A stretch of 64,000 bases of DNA from the NCBI RefSeq assembly GCF_030272615.1, contig NC_081406.1, positions 482,083,900-482,147,899 of the forward strand, read 5' to 3'. This DNA is from Cryptomeria japonica (Eukaryota > Streptophyta > Pinopsida > Cupressales > Cupressaceae). Below, one piece after another: positions 1-11,916 of the stretch (its first letter is position 1; the number at the start of each line of letters is the position of its first letter). A model generated the notes under the pieces. It did no database searches and had not been told where the DNA came from. It worked only from the letters and a program-made list of their open reading frames with translations. The position numbers and the translations under genes were made by a program.

Positions 1-393
1 CTCTTTTGTTGCCTCTGTGCCATTTGGTGGTGCAGGGGAAAATATGGATAACCCTTAAGAGATTCCTTGTGACTAAAAAGGCCTCTCAAGACCCCTTTGG
101 TTATCTAATCATTCTCAAGGCCCCTTTAGCTATAGAACAACTCACCTAAACATTCTCTACCCTGTGTCATAAAACCTAAAATGCAGAAACACACAATCTT
201 GCCCTATAATGAGAATTCCCATCTTTAGAACCATCGTTAGACAATCACGAAGAAACACCTTGACAATTTCTTAGCCAATACTCAAAATTGTTTCTCTTTA
301 TAGGAAATGGGGATTTCTAAAAATAGATTATCCTCATGTGACTCTCACATGCATATTATTTCCCACTTTATGCTCTGAAAACTACTCCTATTC
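1..393. other. Left flank, no gene recognised
   Basis: AT-rich sequence without a supported reading frame, LTR end or repeat unit. It lies left of the presumed start of LTR-like unit H. Nothing here resembles a polypurine tract or coding sequence, so I cannot say whether it belongs to another element. Confidence 0.4.
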
Positions 394-685
394 CGTTGGC
401 ATTATTATCATTGATGTCAAAATGATGTCAAGGGAAGTTGTAGTGATGTAGGCAATAGTCGCACATAGCACCTTGTGTTGTGATGTAGGGGTTTTGACCA
501 GATTCATCATCTTCACATGTCGGTCATGTCAGCAACAGTCATTGAGTCTCATGTTGTGGTTGGTATGTCATGATTTCCATGTGGTAGTAGTTGTTTGGTT
601 CACCTGCATCTAAGGGTTCCATGTTGTGTTCATAAGCAAGGAAGAGACCATGCATTATAACTCTGATGAAACGCAAATGGTGTTC

Positions 686-1440
686 CCCTTATCCCACAAC
701 ATGTTGGTTGAGCATTGAATCCCTTGCAGGATAACACAAAAGTGGCACTACTCACTATCTCGTGTTGTGGAAAAGGTCATGTGCTTGTCACATGGGATAA
801 ATTAAGTTTGCTGAACAAGGTGGTCCCTCTTATCCCGCGTTGTCAAAAGTAACCAACAAAAGTCATGTGGGATAAGAAACTAAAGGGAAGATTGCAGATT
901 CCCTTATCCCACACAAGCTAAGATGCACACAAAATGTTGTGTGGGATAACAAGTGAAAGCATGCCATGAAGAAACCTTATCCCGCAAGAAGTAAGAGGCC
1001 ACAAAAATTTCATGTGGGATAACAAAAGTAAAGGCGCTTCCTTATCCTACGTGGTGAAACTTGGAGAGAAATGGTCTCGCAGGAGAAGAAATCAAAGGGA
1101 TATTTCTTGAAGATGCTTATCTTGCATGAGATGAGGATGATGTAAGTGGGCCTGTGGGATAAAAAAATAGAAGGAAGTGAAGGGCCTTCTTATCCTGCGT
1201 GACCAATATAGGATGTGAAGAAGCCTGCGGGATAAGGAAAAGTGAAGTAGGCATTGAAGGGTCTTCTTATCTCGTGTAACCAAGCAGGGATGAGAAGAAA
1301 CTTGTGAGATAAAGAAAAGCAAAGACAAAAGAGGAAAACCTTATCCTGTGTGGGTTGAGACTATACCAATGTGGTGCAGGCTAACAAAGAAAGAGGAAGG
1401 CTTCTTGAGAAAAAAAAAAAAAAAGCTTATCCGGCATGGG
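686..1440. repeat. Tandem array of imperfect hairpins (TTATCCC...GGGATAA)
   Basis: About ten diverged units of 70-100 bp. Each has a left arm like CTTATCCCRCGTGG and a right arm like the inverted CATGTGGGATAAG. The clearest is 904-916 (TTATCCCACACAA) with 937-949 (TTGTGTGGGATAA), a perfect 13-bp inverted repeat around a 20-bp loop. Further units lie near 688-737, 751-810, 831-874, 981-1022, 1041-1088, 1114-1172, 1188-1236, 1265-1314 and 1339-1385, and a last left arm near 1426. Spacers differ in sequence while the arms are kept. No protein-coding explanation was found. Confidence 0.7.
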
Positions 1441-1676
1441 TAGAATAGGAAGATATACATGTGATACATAGAACATGAAGGCTAGCCATAGTATGAAGTT
1501 CAACGGATCTGAGCAGCCCGATAGTCCACATGGGCATTGACCAAGTTTTAATCAATGACATGGCATGTACGAAGTGAAACAAAAGACACCTATCAAAATA
1601 ATGAAAGGGTATTTTTTCGATAGAATTGAAGATTGTGACTGACTTTGCGGCCATGTCTGCAAGCCGATAGACTCAG

Positions 1677-1681
1677 AGGTC
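1677..1681. repeat. Target-site duplication AGGTC, left copy, element A
   Basis: AGGTC directly precedes the 5' LTR of element A and recurs exactly at 16268-16272 after its 3' LTR. The match fixes the outer borders of A. Confidence 0.9.
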
Positions 1682-2483
1682 TATTGGCATTCTACACTCT
1701 TATGAGAATAGTTGGTGTTGTCATTGATGGCAACCATCTGGCAACCTTCTGGCACTCATATGGTAAGCCACCGATAGGTATCCACACCGACATAGACATC
1801 TACATACACCGATAGACACTTCATCGACAGCGGCAACAATGCATATCAACACCCCAGCCGATAGGGAATAAACTTTTGTTTATTATATTTAAATGTAATT
1901 ATCTTTTGTAAAGCCGATATGGCATATTGTAAAAGAATCATATATATGTATGAGATCTTACAGGTCATTAAAGAGATGTATGTATGTATGTATGGAAGTA
2001 TGAAAATTGTGTATAAGGTGATATAATTGACAGCAAAGATTTTGGTAATGGAATGAGCTTAAAACAGTACTGAACCTGGCATAGTTGATGCTATTTTGAA
2101 GCAGTACATTGTATTGGATTTCATAATCCACTTTTGTAGTCAGTGTGACTCTTATTGAGTAGTGAGATCTAGGTAGTTGTCCTTCTTGCATGTGCAGGCC
2201 CCTCATTGTAAGTAATATTTATTCATTGGCTAGTGAGTGAATATTGTGGGTCACAAATCCCACCGAGGTTTTTCCCACACCGAGTTTCCTTGTTAAACAT
2301 CTTGTATTACATTGTGTTTTCTATGTTGTCTTTATTATTCTTGTTTACTGCATTAATTCTTATTTACTGGTACACTATTTTGGGATGCAAAGTTCTTAAT
2401 AAGTTTAAATATTCTATAAACTAGTTAGATACTAATTCCCCCCCCCCCTCTCAGTATCTTTGGGATTATCATTATTCCTAACA
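1682..2483 (+). repeat. 5' LTR of element A
   Basis: 802 bp, matching 15474-16267 in direct orientation. It starts TATTGGCATTCTACACTC and ends CCTAACA. It includes the run 'ggtttttcccacac', a C-rich tract near 2439-2451 and TATG-rich microrepeats near 1975-1992, all mirrored in the 3' copy. The PBS follows after one base. Confidence 0.92.
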
Positions 2484-2484
2484 A

Positions 2485-2498
2485 TTGGTATCAGAGCC
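2485..2498 (+). promoter_or_regulatory. Primer-binding site of element A (initiator Met tRNA type)
   Basis: TTGGTATCAGAGCC lies one base after the 5' LTR. It matches the usual plant initiator methionine tRNA 3'-end complement (TGGTATCAGAGC), the site that primes minus-strand synthesis. It shows that A is read on the plus strand. Confidence 0.9.
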
Positions 2499-2507
2499 TG
2501 GTCCTCT

Positions 2508-2512
2508 ATTTT
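2508..2512. repeat. Target-site duplication ATTTT, left copy, element B
   Basis: ATTTT immediately precedes the 5' LTR of element B and recurs exactly at 10464-10468 after its 3' LTR. B therefore inserted about 30 bp after the 5' LTR of A. Confidence 0.88.
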
Positions 2513-4141
2513 TGGTGCAGGAGAACCTAGGACTTAGGCTCATAGTCCTTTCACAATTTTGGCTTGTATTGACCTTAGCCAAGTCAGGTTCCTAATAAGG
2601 ACTCCAGGAGGATCCAAGGAGTGAGTGTGATGTTTTATTTGAGTCAAGTGTAGGCCTAGTTGAGTTGGTTTTCTTCTTAGGTTTGCACTTTGTGAATAGG
2701 TAGTGGTTTGAGTAGTTGAAATGACCTTCTTGATGGTAAAAAGTGGCATAAATTGGTATGATAATTAGAGAGGTTTAGAATGGTATTAGGAATGCTTAAA
2801 AATTCATAGTAATGACTTGAAATAGGTTGCATAGGTTGGCAAAGCAAAAAGTGGAAAGTTGTAAAAGTTGTCATGACAACTTTTATCCTAAAAGTGCTTA
2901 GCGGTGGAGTTAGGGATAGCACAATGACCTAGAATTCCTCCACATGTGGGGAAGACTATTTTAAACTCCTCTTTCATGGTTACCAAGGTTGGAAGTTCAA
3001 TTTTGTATGATCAACAATCTAAAACTACTCATTTTCGGACTGTTATCACTATTCTGGTCTTATTTTGCCTAAAATGTCAATACAAATGGATTCAATCCAT
3101 TGATCTAGTTATGGATTGAATTTAGTTGGTGTATTTCAGAGTCATTTGATTCATTTCAAGATTTATAGTTAGTGTGTGTTGGTGTTTCCATTGTGTTGTT
3201 ATCAATCAGCCAGTTTTGGCTTGTAAATAGAAAATCTTTGTAAAATGGTTGCCCCATAAAATCCCTCTGTGCTACCATCATAGCCTATTGGGACATGGAA
3301 GGAAACCCCTTGTATAGTTTATATATGTAGGGAGGAGTTCTAGAAGTGAATATTGATATGGTTATCATCTTGTTCTAGGTGAGTCCAGGAGCAACCCGGA
3401 AAGAGAAGACAAGGTGAAATTAGAGTGCATAGTGTAGAGGTGAACACAAAACCATAGCCAAATCAGTTGGAGAGGTTCATGAGGTCCATAAAAACTTTAC
3501 ATAATAGGGAGAAGCCTTGACAAGACCTTTAGTTGCCTATTTCAATAAATTGATTAGTCACTGCTAGTTAAAAGGCCTAGAAACCCTACCAAACCCTCAC
3601 TTTTGGGTTAGGGAATTGTACGACAAGTTGGGAAACCAAAACCACAAAAATATCTTGGGGATAGGTGAATGATTGAAGAAAAACAAACCTTGTTGCAGGG
3701 TATTTTGGATCGTTTTCCTCTAAACCCTCAAAAACCGGATTTTGGAGGCCTAATAGGGGCTATTTTCTTGTAGCCCTATTTCTAGGAAAAATGGTGAAAT
3801 TGGTAGGAAAGATAATGAATGAAAACCACAAATGGACCCAACTTGAATTCATTTCATGTTAATTTCTACCTCCACACCTCTACAATGACTCACAATAGTA
3901 TGGGGGTGAATTTGACAAGTAGCTGTCAAGATAGCACAATTGAGAATATGGAAGTCACTTGGTAATGGTTGGGTTCCTAGTTAAACACTTGTTTCAAACA
4001 CCTTGAGATTGGAAAAGAACAAGCCCTATAAGAGATTGAGAAGGACTTTGAGGTCTTGGATCAAAGCTAGACCTAGAGAGGTTGGTGTAATTGAACAACA
4101 CCAACTAGGTGAAGTGTGAGCAAGCTAGGCAAACCCCATCA
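2513..4141 (+). repeat. 5' LTR of element B
   Basis: 1629 bp, starting TGGTGCAGGAG and ending CCCCATCA, matched along its length by 8835-10463. No coding function is seen; short frames in it recur in both LTRs and look accidental. Confidence 0.93.
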
Positions 4142-4143
4142 AA

Positions 4144-4157
4144 TTGGTATTAGAGCC
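4144..4157 (+). promoter_or_regulatory. Primer-binding site of element B
   Basis: TTGGTATTAGAGCC follows the 5' LTR within three bases. It is the initiator-Met tRNA complement with one change (C to T) from the usual TGGTATCAGAGCC. Confidence 0.85.
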
Positions 4158-4182
4158 TATAAGATTTGGGCTAGGTGAGTAC

Positions 4183-5268
4183 ATGTCCTCAGTGGAATCT
4201 ATAGGAGACAACACCATGGTGAGAAATGAAAAGTTGGCAAAGAAAGTGGATGATCAGGAGGAATAAAATAGACTCTTGAAGGAGAAGTTGATTGAATTGG
4301 AAAGTAAGCTTGGTGAGATTGAAACCAAGGAAGATGAAGTGTTGGTAAAGGTTGAAGGAGTAGAAGGGAAGGGTAAAGAGGTGTCAAAGATAGACAAAGT
4401 ACCTAAACTTGATCCTATCTTAGAACAAGAACCTTTCCTAAAGGCATTGAAATCCTTAAGTGGTAAATCACTAGAAGGATTGTCATTGTTTACCAGTAAG
4501 ATGGAAGCAGAAGTGTTTCTAGAATGTTTAGAGGGAATAGAGAACCATTTTGAATGTGAAGGCATAAGTGAAGCCCAAAGATTTAAAGTGGCCAAGTCTA
4601 GGATGATAGGAGTTTCTCTCACATGGTAGAAATTTGTGCAAGATGAGAGAAATAAAATGGGCAAAACACCCATCTCTTCTTGGAAAGTGATGTTAGTCAA
4701 AATCAAAGAAGTCTATCTCCCTGATGACTATGAAGTGCAGATTCATAGGAAGAGACAAAACCTAAGATAAAAAGATCTTGATGCAAGTGGTTATATGAAG
4801 GAGTTCCACAAACTTAGCCTTAGATCTCATGCGGTGGAAGAAGAAAGTCTCAAAGTTGCTAGGTACCTAAATGGTCTACGGTGGAACATCCAAGAGGAAC
4901 TCAGTCTAATGATCCCAAAGACAGTTCATCAAAGCTATCAACTTTCCCTTAAGGTGGAAGAAAAATTGAAAAGAAAACATGATTCAAGTAGTAATAGGGG
5001 CAGAGGTAGAGGAAAAGAAAATAGAGGCCATAGGGGAGGCTTTGGAGGAAGAAGTTCAGAGCAAAGAACACAAGGTGAGTCTAAACTCACTGAGCAACAA
5101 GAAAGTGGCACTGGTAAAGGAGGATTCAATAGAGGAAGGGGGTCAAACAGTGGTTTTAGAGGAAGGACTAGTGGACAAGGTAGAGGTTCCTCATATTTTG
5201 TCTCAATGAAGTGTTACCATTGCAATCAACTTGGTCATCCAGCATATAGGTGTCCAGAGAAGGGATAA
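4183..5268 (+). pseudogene. gag: gag of element B (broken by stops)
   Basis: One frame from the ATG at 4183 to the TAA at 5266 encodes a capsid/nucleocapsid protein of about 361 codons. In-frame stops lie at 4264, 4627 and 4768. A charged, probably coiled N-terminus is followed by the capsid region with the 'LNGL..I..EL' type segment, then an Arg/Gly-rich stretch near 4990-5190. A CCHC zinc knuckle at 5212-5253 (CYHCNQLGHPAYRC) would bind the genomic RNA. Protease follows in the same frame. The frame is largely preserved, so inactivation came by point changes. Confidence 0.85.
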
Positions 5269-5292
5269 TCATCACAAAATAGTGAAAGGAGA

Positions 5293-7290
5293 GTGAACTA
5301 CCTTCAAGAAGAGACTTCAAGCAGCAAGACTTCAGAGGTTGCCTTAGAATCAGAGGTAGGTGACAACTTGATGATAAGGAGAACTTTGATAAAAGAACTT
5401 GTTAGAGAAGAGCCTAGCCAAAGGAGGTCATTATTTAGGATCAAACGCAAGATAAAGGACAAAGTTTGCAAAGTGATCATTGATTTAGGGTCAACAAACA
5501 ACATTATGTCAGAAGAGGTAGTGAGTAAGCTTAAATTGCAAAGGATACCTCACAACAACCCATATAGAGTCACTTGGTTGAATAAAACCAACATGTCCTA
5601 GTCAATGAGCAAGCATGGGTGGATTTTACCATTGGGAGGTATAAGGACAAGGTGTTATGTGATGTCCTACCCATGGATGCATGCCATCATCTATTAGGAA
5701 GACCATGGCAATTTGATTGACAAGCTATTCATGATGGAGCCAAGAATGCATACTCATTCAAGAAAGATGGAGTCACATTCAAGATCCAATCTATCCTTGA
5801 GGAAGGTGGAAAGAGGGCAGCAGGTCCTAATGTTCTTTTGGTGAGTGAAAAACAGTTCTTGAAGACACTTGAGGAAGGTGAAGGTATAGGGTTTGCATTA
5901 GTAATGAAGCCTAAAGAGGAAGACAAGAAAGAGCAGCCAGATTTGCCAATAGAGGTTCAAGACTTATTGAAGAAGTTCAAAGGGATAGTGAGTGATGGAC
6001 AACCAACCACCTTACCTCCTAAAAGAACCATAAGCCATCAAATAGACTTTATTACCAAAGCATCCTTACCTAGCAAGGCAGCTTACAAAATGACTCCCCA
6101 GCATAATGTTGAGATTTCCAAACAAATCCAAGAGCTTTTAGACCCCTAATTAGGAAAAGCATTAGTCCTTGTGTTGTACCTACCATTTTAGCCCCGAAGA
6201 AAGGTGGTACTTGGAGATTGTGCATTGACTCTAGAGCTATAAATAGGATCACCATCAGATATAGGTTTCCTATTCCTAGAATAGAGGACCTAATGGATTG
6301 TTTAGGGGAAGCCAAATACTTACCAAGATTGACCTTAAAAGTGGATACCACCAAATAAGGATTGAGGAGGGTGATGAATGGAAGACCACATTCAAGACAA
6401 TAGAGGGTCTTTATGAATGGCTTGTAATGCCATTTGGTTTATCTAATGCTCCAAGAACCTTCATGAGACTCATGAATGAGGTGATGAAGGAATTCATAGG
6501 TAAATTTGTGGTGGTATATCTAGATGATATTCTCATTTTTAGTAAGGATAGAGAAAATCATATTAATTATTTGCAAAATGTGTTACAAAGATTGTATGAA
6601 GAGAAGCTAACCATGAACTTGGACAAGTGTGAATTTATTAAGCAGGAGTTGGTTGACCTTGGGTTTGTGTTTTCTCAAGGAAACCTCAAGATGGATCCCA
6701 ACAAGGTTGAAGCCATAGTAAATTGGCCTAATCCCAAGTCAGCAACAGAGGTGAGAAGCTTCCATAGACTAGCTCAGTACTATAGGAAGTTCATTAGGCA
6801 ATTCAGTGCTATATGTGCACCAATGTTGGACACTATTAGAGGTGGAATGAAGGCAAAGTTTCAGTGGAATGAACAAGCAAATAGAGGTTTTGAAACCTTG
6901 AAGGAGAAGATAGCTACTCAATCAGTGTTAGTGTTACCTAGTTTTGAGAAGCTCCTCACAATGGAATGTGATGCAAGCAATGTTGCAGTAGGTGTTGTCC
7001 TAAGCCAAGAAGAAAGATCGGTAGCTTTTCAAAGTGAGAAGCTAAGTGATGCAAAGAGGAAATACTCGTCATATGACTTGGAATTATATGCTTTAGTAAA
7101 GGCTTTGAGGAAGTGGAGACACTATCTCCTTCCTAAGGAATTTGTAGTCTATACAGACATCCAAGCTTTGAGCTTTCTAAACTCACAAAACAAACTCAGT
7201 CACAAACACATGAAGTGGGTGGAGTACATGAAATCCTAAACATTCACAATCAAGCACAAAAAAGGACAGTTCAACTGGGTTGCTGATGCA
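5293..7290 (+). pseudogene. pol: Protease, reverse transcriptase and RNase H of element B
   Basis: The protease segment carries IDLGSTNN near 5480; the usual active site is D-S/T-G, so Leu replaces Ser/Thr. RT motifs follow: LCIDSRAINRITI near 6220, [15 protein letters not shown] at 6310-6357, MPFGLSNAP at 6427-6453 and the catalytic [10 protein letters not shown] near 6515-6545. RNase H shows ECDAS near 6965, a DLELYAL acid, YTDIQAL near 7150 and VADALSK near 7278. Frame changes lie near 5600 and between 6120 and 6290, with a TAA at 7237. Domain content is complete but the enzyme cannot be made as one piece. Confidence 0.9.
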
Positions 7291-8790
7291 TTGAGCAAAA
7301 TACTCTTGACAGTCCAAGAAATTCAGTTAAGGAGCATAGGTGTTGACAGTTTTAGAGACCTATACTCAGATGATGAAGACTTCTCAAATTCCTACAAGGT
7401 ATGCAAAGAATACCAAAATCATTTTCATATTGAGTATTCAGATTTTACCTTGCAAGATGGATTATTGTTTAGAGGTGGACAACTTTGTGTGCCTAGAGGG
7501 TCAATGAGAGAAAATCTCATACAAGAGAAACATAATGGCAGTCTTAGTGGTCATTTTGGAGTCAATAAGACTCAAAAGTTAGTTCAAAGGTATTATTATT
7601 GGCCTGGGATGAATAAAGATGTGAAAAAGTATGTGGAGACTTGTATTGTTTGTCAAAAGGCCAAGGACACTTCTTCAAATGTCGGTTTATACCAACCTCT
7701 TCCCATACCAAATAGACCTTGGGAGTGCATTAGTATGGACTTTGTAGTAGGTTTACAAAGGACAAAGCATGGATTTGAGATAATTTATGTCATTATGGAT
7801 AGATTTAGTAAGATGGCCCACTTTGTACCTTGCAAAACTACTCATGATGCATGCCAAATAGCTCATTTGGTCTTCAAGGAAGTGATAAGGATACATGGTT
7901 TACCCATGAGAATTGTTTCAGATAGGGACTCAAATTTCATGAGTCATTTTTGGAAGACACTTTGGCAAAATCCTGGCACCAACCTATCTTTTGGATCAGC
8001 CTACCATTCACTAATAGATGGGAAGACTGAAGTGGTAAATAGGAGCTTGGGAAACTTATTGAGGTGCCTTACCAAGGAGTATGGTCAGACATGGGATCAA
8101 GTGCTATCACAAGCTAAATATGCTTACAATGAAACAACAAATAGAACCATAGGCAAGAGTCCTTTTGAAGTGGTCTATGGTCTTCACCCAAGGGGTATAT
8201 TGGAGCTAAGAGACTTAGGCAATGTAGCAACAAGAAGTGGGTATGCAGAAGACTTTTCTTAGTCAATGAAGGAGGTACATGAATCAGTCAAATACGCATT
8301 AAAGGAGAACAAAAGTAAGATCAAGTAAAAGGTTGATGAGAGAAGGAAGAACCTACAATTCCAAGTAGGAGATCTTATCATGGTGCACCTAAACAAAGAA
8401 AGGCTACAACAAGGAGTACCTAACAAGTTGCAAATGAGAAGGTTGGGTCCATGTGCCATTCTAGCCAAGTATGGAGAAAATGCATACAAGGTGGACCTAC
8501 TTAGTGACATAGGATTGTCATTGGTTTTCAATATAGCAGACTTAGTTGCTTACAAAGGACCAATCCAAGGTTCAGATTGAAATCACTCAGAGGTATCAGA
8601 TGATGTAAAAAACCTTCAAATACCAGCAAGACCAAATCCAAAGGCTGAAAAGGTATTGAGTTCAAGGATCACCAAGAAGACAAGGCCTCAAATCTATTGG
8701 GAGCACCTAATCAAATGGTAGGGTATGGATCATGCTAAAGCTACATGGGTGCTTGAGACAAAGTTTAAGAAGCTAGGTATTGATTAGAAT
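7291..8790 (+). pseudogene. pol: Integrase and chromodomain-like tail of element B
   Basis: The N-terminal HHCC zinc site is visible (H..H near 7530-7560, then CIVCQ near 7641). It is followed by the DDE core: MDFVVGL near 7740, VSDRDSNF near 7915 and TEVVNRSL near 8028. A GPY/F-like module (RLGPCAILAKYGENAYKVDL) lies near 8440-8500. The tail near 8698-8790 reads YWEHLIKW, a stop, then G.DHAKATWVLE. This is the hydrophobic-KW-G...ATWE pattern of chromodomains, which direct chromovirus insertion to certain chromatin. In-frame stops sit at 8260, 8326, 8578 and within the chromodomain. Confidence 0.88.
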
Positions 8791-8824
8791 ATGATCCCCA
8801 AGGAGGTGACTTAGTTTTATTCTG

Positions 8825-8834
8825 TTTGGGAGAA
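8825..8834 (+). promoter_or_regulatory. Polypurine tract of element B
   Basis: TTTGGGAGAA directly abuts the 3' LTR start (TGGTGCAG). Its position and purine run fit the plus-strand primer. Confidence 0.65.
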
Positions 8835-10463
8835 TGGTGCAGGAGCACCTAGGACTTAGGCTCATAGTCCTTTCATAATTTTGGCTTGTACTGACCTTAG
8901 CCTTGTCATGTTCCTAATAAGGACTCCAAGAGGCTCCAAGGAGAGAGTATAATGTTTTATTTGAGTCAAGTGTAGGCCTAGTTGAGTTGGTTTTCTTCCT
9001 AGGTTTACACTTTGTGAATAGGTAGTGGTTTGAGTAGTTAAAATGACCTTCTTGATGGTCAAAAGTGGCATAACTTGGTTTGAGAATTAGAGAGGTTTAT
9101 AATGGTCTTAGGAATGCTTAAAAATTCATGAGTAATGACTTGAAATAGGTTGCATAGGTTGGCAAAGCAAAAAGTGGAAAGTTGTAAAAGTTGTCATGAC
9201 AACTTTTGTCCTAAAAGTGCTTAGCAGTGGAGTTAGGGATAGAAAAATTCCCTAGAATGCCTCCACACATGGGGAAGACTATTTAAACCTCCTCTTGAAT
9301 GGTTACCAAGGTTGGAAGTTCAATTTTGTATGATGAACAATCTGAAACTACTCTTTTTTGGACTGTTATCACTGTTTTGGTCTTATTTTGCCTAAAATGT
9401 CAATACAAATGGATTCAATCCATTGATCCAGTTATGGATTGAATTTATTTGGTGTATTTCAGATTCATTTGATTCATTTAAATCTTTATAGTTAGTGTGT
9501 GTTGTTGTTTCCATTATTTTGTTTTCAATCAGCCAGTTTTGGCTTGTAAATAGGAAATATTTGTAAAATGGTTGCCCCATAAAATCCCTTTGTGCTACCA
9601 TCACAGCCTATTGGTACATGGAAGGAAACCCATTGTATAGTGTATATATTTAGGGAGGATTTCTAGAAGTGAATATTGATATGGTTATCACCTTGTTCTA
9701 GGCGAGTCTAGGAGCAACCCGAAAAGAGAAGACAAGGTGAAATTAGAGTGCATAGTACAGAGGTGAACACAAAACCATAGCCAAATCAGTTGGAGAGGTT
9801 CATGAGGTCCATACAAACTTTCCATAATATGGAGAAGCCTTGACAAGACCTTTAGTTTCCTATTTCAATAAATTGATCAGTCACTGCTGGTTAAAAGGCC
9901 TAGAAACCCTACCAAACCCTCACTTTTGGGTTAGGGCATTGTACGACAAGTTGGGAAACCAAAACCACAAAAATATCTTGGGGATAGGTGAATGATTGAA
10001 GAAAAACAAACCTTGTTGTAGGTTATTTTGGACCATTTTCCTCTAAACCCTTAAAAACCAGTTTTGGAGGCCTAATAGGGGCTATTTTCTTGTAGCCCTA
10101 TTTCTAGGCAAAATGGTGAAATTGGTAGGAAAGATAATGAATGCAAACCACAAATGGACCCAACTAGATTTCATTTCATGTTAATTTCTACCTCCACACC
10201 TCTACAATGACTCACAATAGTATGGGGGTGAATTTGACAAGTAGCTATCAAGATAGCACAATTGAGAATATGGAAGTCACTTGGTAATGGTTGGGTTCCT
10301 AGTTAAACACTTGTTTCAAACACCTTGAGATTGGAAAAGAACAAGCCCTAGAAGAGATTGAGAAGGACCTAGAGGTCTTGGAGCAAAGATAGACCTGGAG
10401 AGGTTGGTGGAATTGAACAACACCAACTAGGTGAAGTGTGAGCAAGCTAGGCAAACCCCATCA
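8835..10463 (+). repeat. 3' LTR of element B
   Basis: 1629 bp, the same length as 2513-4141. It ends CCCCATCA and is followed by the ATTTT duplication and then the resumed interior of element A. Confidence 0.93.
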
Positions 10464-10468
10464 ATTTT

Positions 10469-11519
10469 CATAAAGCCTAACAACTTGAGGAAGATTCTGA
10501 CACCGATACAGATGGAGAACTTAAAAAAACAATTGTTAGGAGCTCTTGTAGACTATGATGCAGAGAATTTGAAGAATATTAAACTTAAACATGATCTGAG
10601 GACTACACAGGAATTCATTCAAGGACTTCAGAAGAATCTTACTATAGCTTGAAATAAAAGAAAAGAACTTCATGAGAAGATGCAGAATGATAATGATGAG
10701 AAGGAAACTCTTAATGAACTTGTGAACAAGAAAATAGTACTATGAAGAATGAAATGCAAGATATGACTGAGGTTTTGTAAAGACATTAAGGACAGGAAGA
10801 AGAATGAAGATGACCTTACTAGGTGACTCAATGATGCTAGAAATGAAAATCTAAGACTCAGTCATGAAAATGATATGTTGAAGACAAACCTGATTCACAT
10901 GCAAGATGATAAAACTAAACTTATGAGACAAAAAGGAATTCTGGAAAATGAATTGGTTACTGCAAATCAACACAAAGAGAAATTCAAGAAAAGTTCAGAG
11001 GAACTTGATGATATGCTGAAAAGTTAGAAACCAAATGGAGATACAAATGGACTTGGATTTGAAGTCAGAGAAAGTTCTGGTACTGCAAACAATCATGATC
11101 ATAGTAAAGCGGTAAGATAACCTAATGCTTACAAGTTTAATAGAAAATGTTTTGATTGCAACAAATATGGTCATAAAGTAAATCAATGTAGATTTAGAAA
11201 CAATCAGAACATTAATGCACCCACCGGTCAATGTTCTAAATGCAACAAAGTTGGTCATAATTCAGAAAACTGTAGAATGAATGTGAAATGTTATGATTGT
11301 GGAAGATATGGACACTTATCTAATCAATGCAGAACACAAACTAGCATAGGATATGGAAAAGCTATTCAAAGGAATAATGTGACTTGTTATGCTTGCAACA
11401 AAATTGGACATATTGCAAAATTTTGTAGAAGTAAGACTTCACCGACAAATAATAAAGGATCCAGTTTGAAAGGCAAAGAAAAGGTAGATGAGATAAAACA
11501 AGAATTTTCAAAACAATAG
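10469..11519 (+). pseudogene. gag: gag remnant of element A with four CCHC knuckles
   Basis: The first part (to about 11030) is hydrophilic and Leu/Lys/Glu-rich, probably coiled coil, with several stops and frame changes. The capsid part expected upstream is absent. A frame open from 11121 to the TAG ending at 11519 carries four CCHC zinc knuckles: 11148-11189 (CFDCNKYGHKVNQC), 11232-11273, 11289-11330 and 11385-11426, all in phase. Four knuckles are more than the one or two usual in plant LTR elements and suggest nucleic-acid binding. Without a capsid domain it could not build a particle alone. Confidence 0.75.
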
Positions 11520-11916
11520 ATTAGGAAGATAGATCAAAATATTGATGAGACTATTTCTTCACCGGTAGAACAGAGTATTACTCCACCGATAAGAGATTCT
11601 TCATCCAACTAAGAAGTAACCCTTTGGGGGTATTGCAGCAAATTGAATATCATGCAAATCACCCTCGGTCGATGGTGAGAAGATAGATTTCTTTTTTACC
11701 AACAGATGTGTTAATTTTTCACTTAATAGGAAAGCATTTAATGAGGTTGTTGAAAGAAATGTCATTATAAATCATCGAATTTCCCTCATTTTTGATTCAC
11801 CGAGCATTCAAAATCAGCACAAAGCACGAAAAAGAGCTAAGGCATTCAAGGCAAAGGTGTGAAGCAATTTCTTTCAAGCATTCAGATATTGTCAAGCAGC
11901 TAAAGGTATTTTTCAA

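Larger units (their letters stand above)
394..1681 (+). mobile_element. LTR-like unit H, left piece
   Basis: The segment opens with CGTTGGCATT and an 'attgatgtcaa' stretch like the starts of the other LTRs in this window (expected TGTTGG, first base changed). It is cut at 1681 by element A and appears to resume at 16273. The three pieces (394-1681, 16273-17267, 59530-59745) add to about 2.5 kb. Possible flanking duplications TATTC (389-393) and TGTTC (59746-59750) differ at one base, so the outer limits are tentative. No internal domain of H is visible, so it may be a solo LTR. Confidence 0.4.
2513..10463 (+). mobile_element. Element B: Ty3/gypsy chromovirus nested in A
   Basis: A full-length element of 7951 bp with two 1629-bp LTRs, PBS, PPT and TSD. 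Its coding order is gag, protease, RT, RNase H, integrase and a chromodomain-like tail, the order typical of plant chromoviruses. Much of the polyprotein is in one frame broken by single stop codons; only the segment from about 5600 to 6290 is frame-shifted. The two LTRs differ at scattered positions, so the insertion is not recent. It is younger than A, which it interrupts. Confidence 0.95.

Noticed and set aside
686-1440. CRISPR-like repeat array
   Set aside because: Repeats are diverged, palindromic in pairs and of unequal spacing, and the context is a plant LTR. No cas genes are present.
2485-2498. tRNA gene fragments at the TGGTATCAGAGCC sites
   Set aside because: These are 13-14-base primer-binding sites next to LTRs (also at 4144, 37541 and 48045), not tRNA genes. 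No cloverleaf is present.
2677-2922. Minus-strand frames in the LTRs of element B
   Set aside because: Related short frames recur in both LTRs only because the LTRs are duplicates. No protein family is recognised.
4254-4706. Long minus-strand frame of 150 codons over gag of element B
   Set aside because: It lies opposite the recognisable gag frame and is a complementary-strand shadow.
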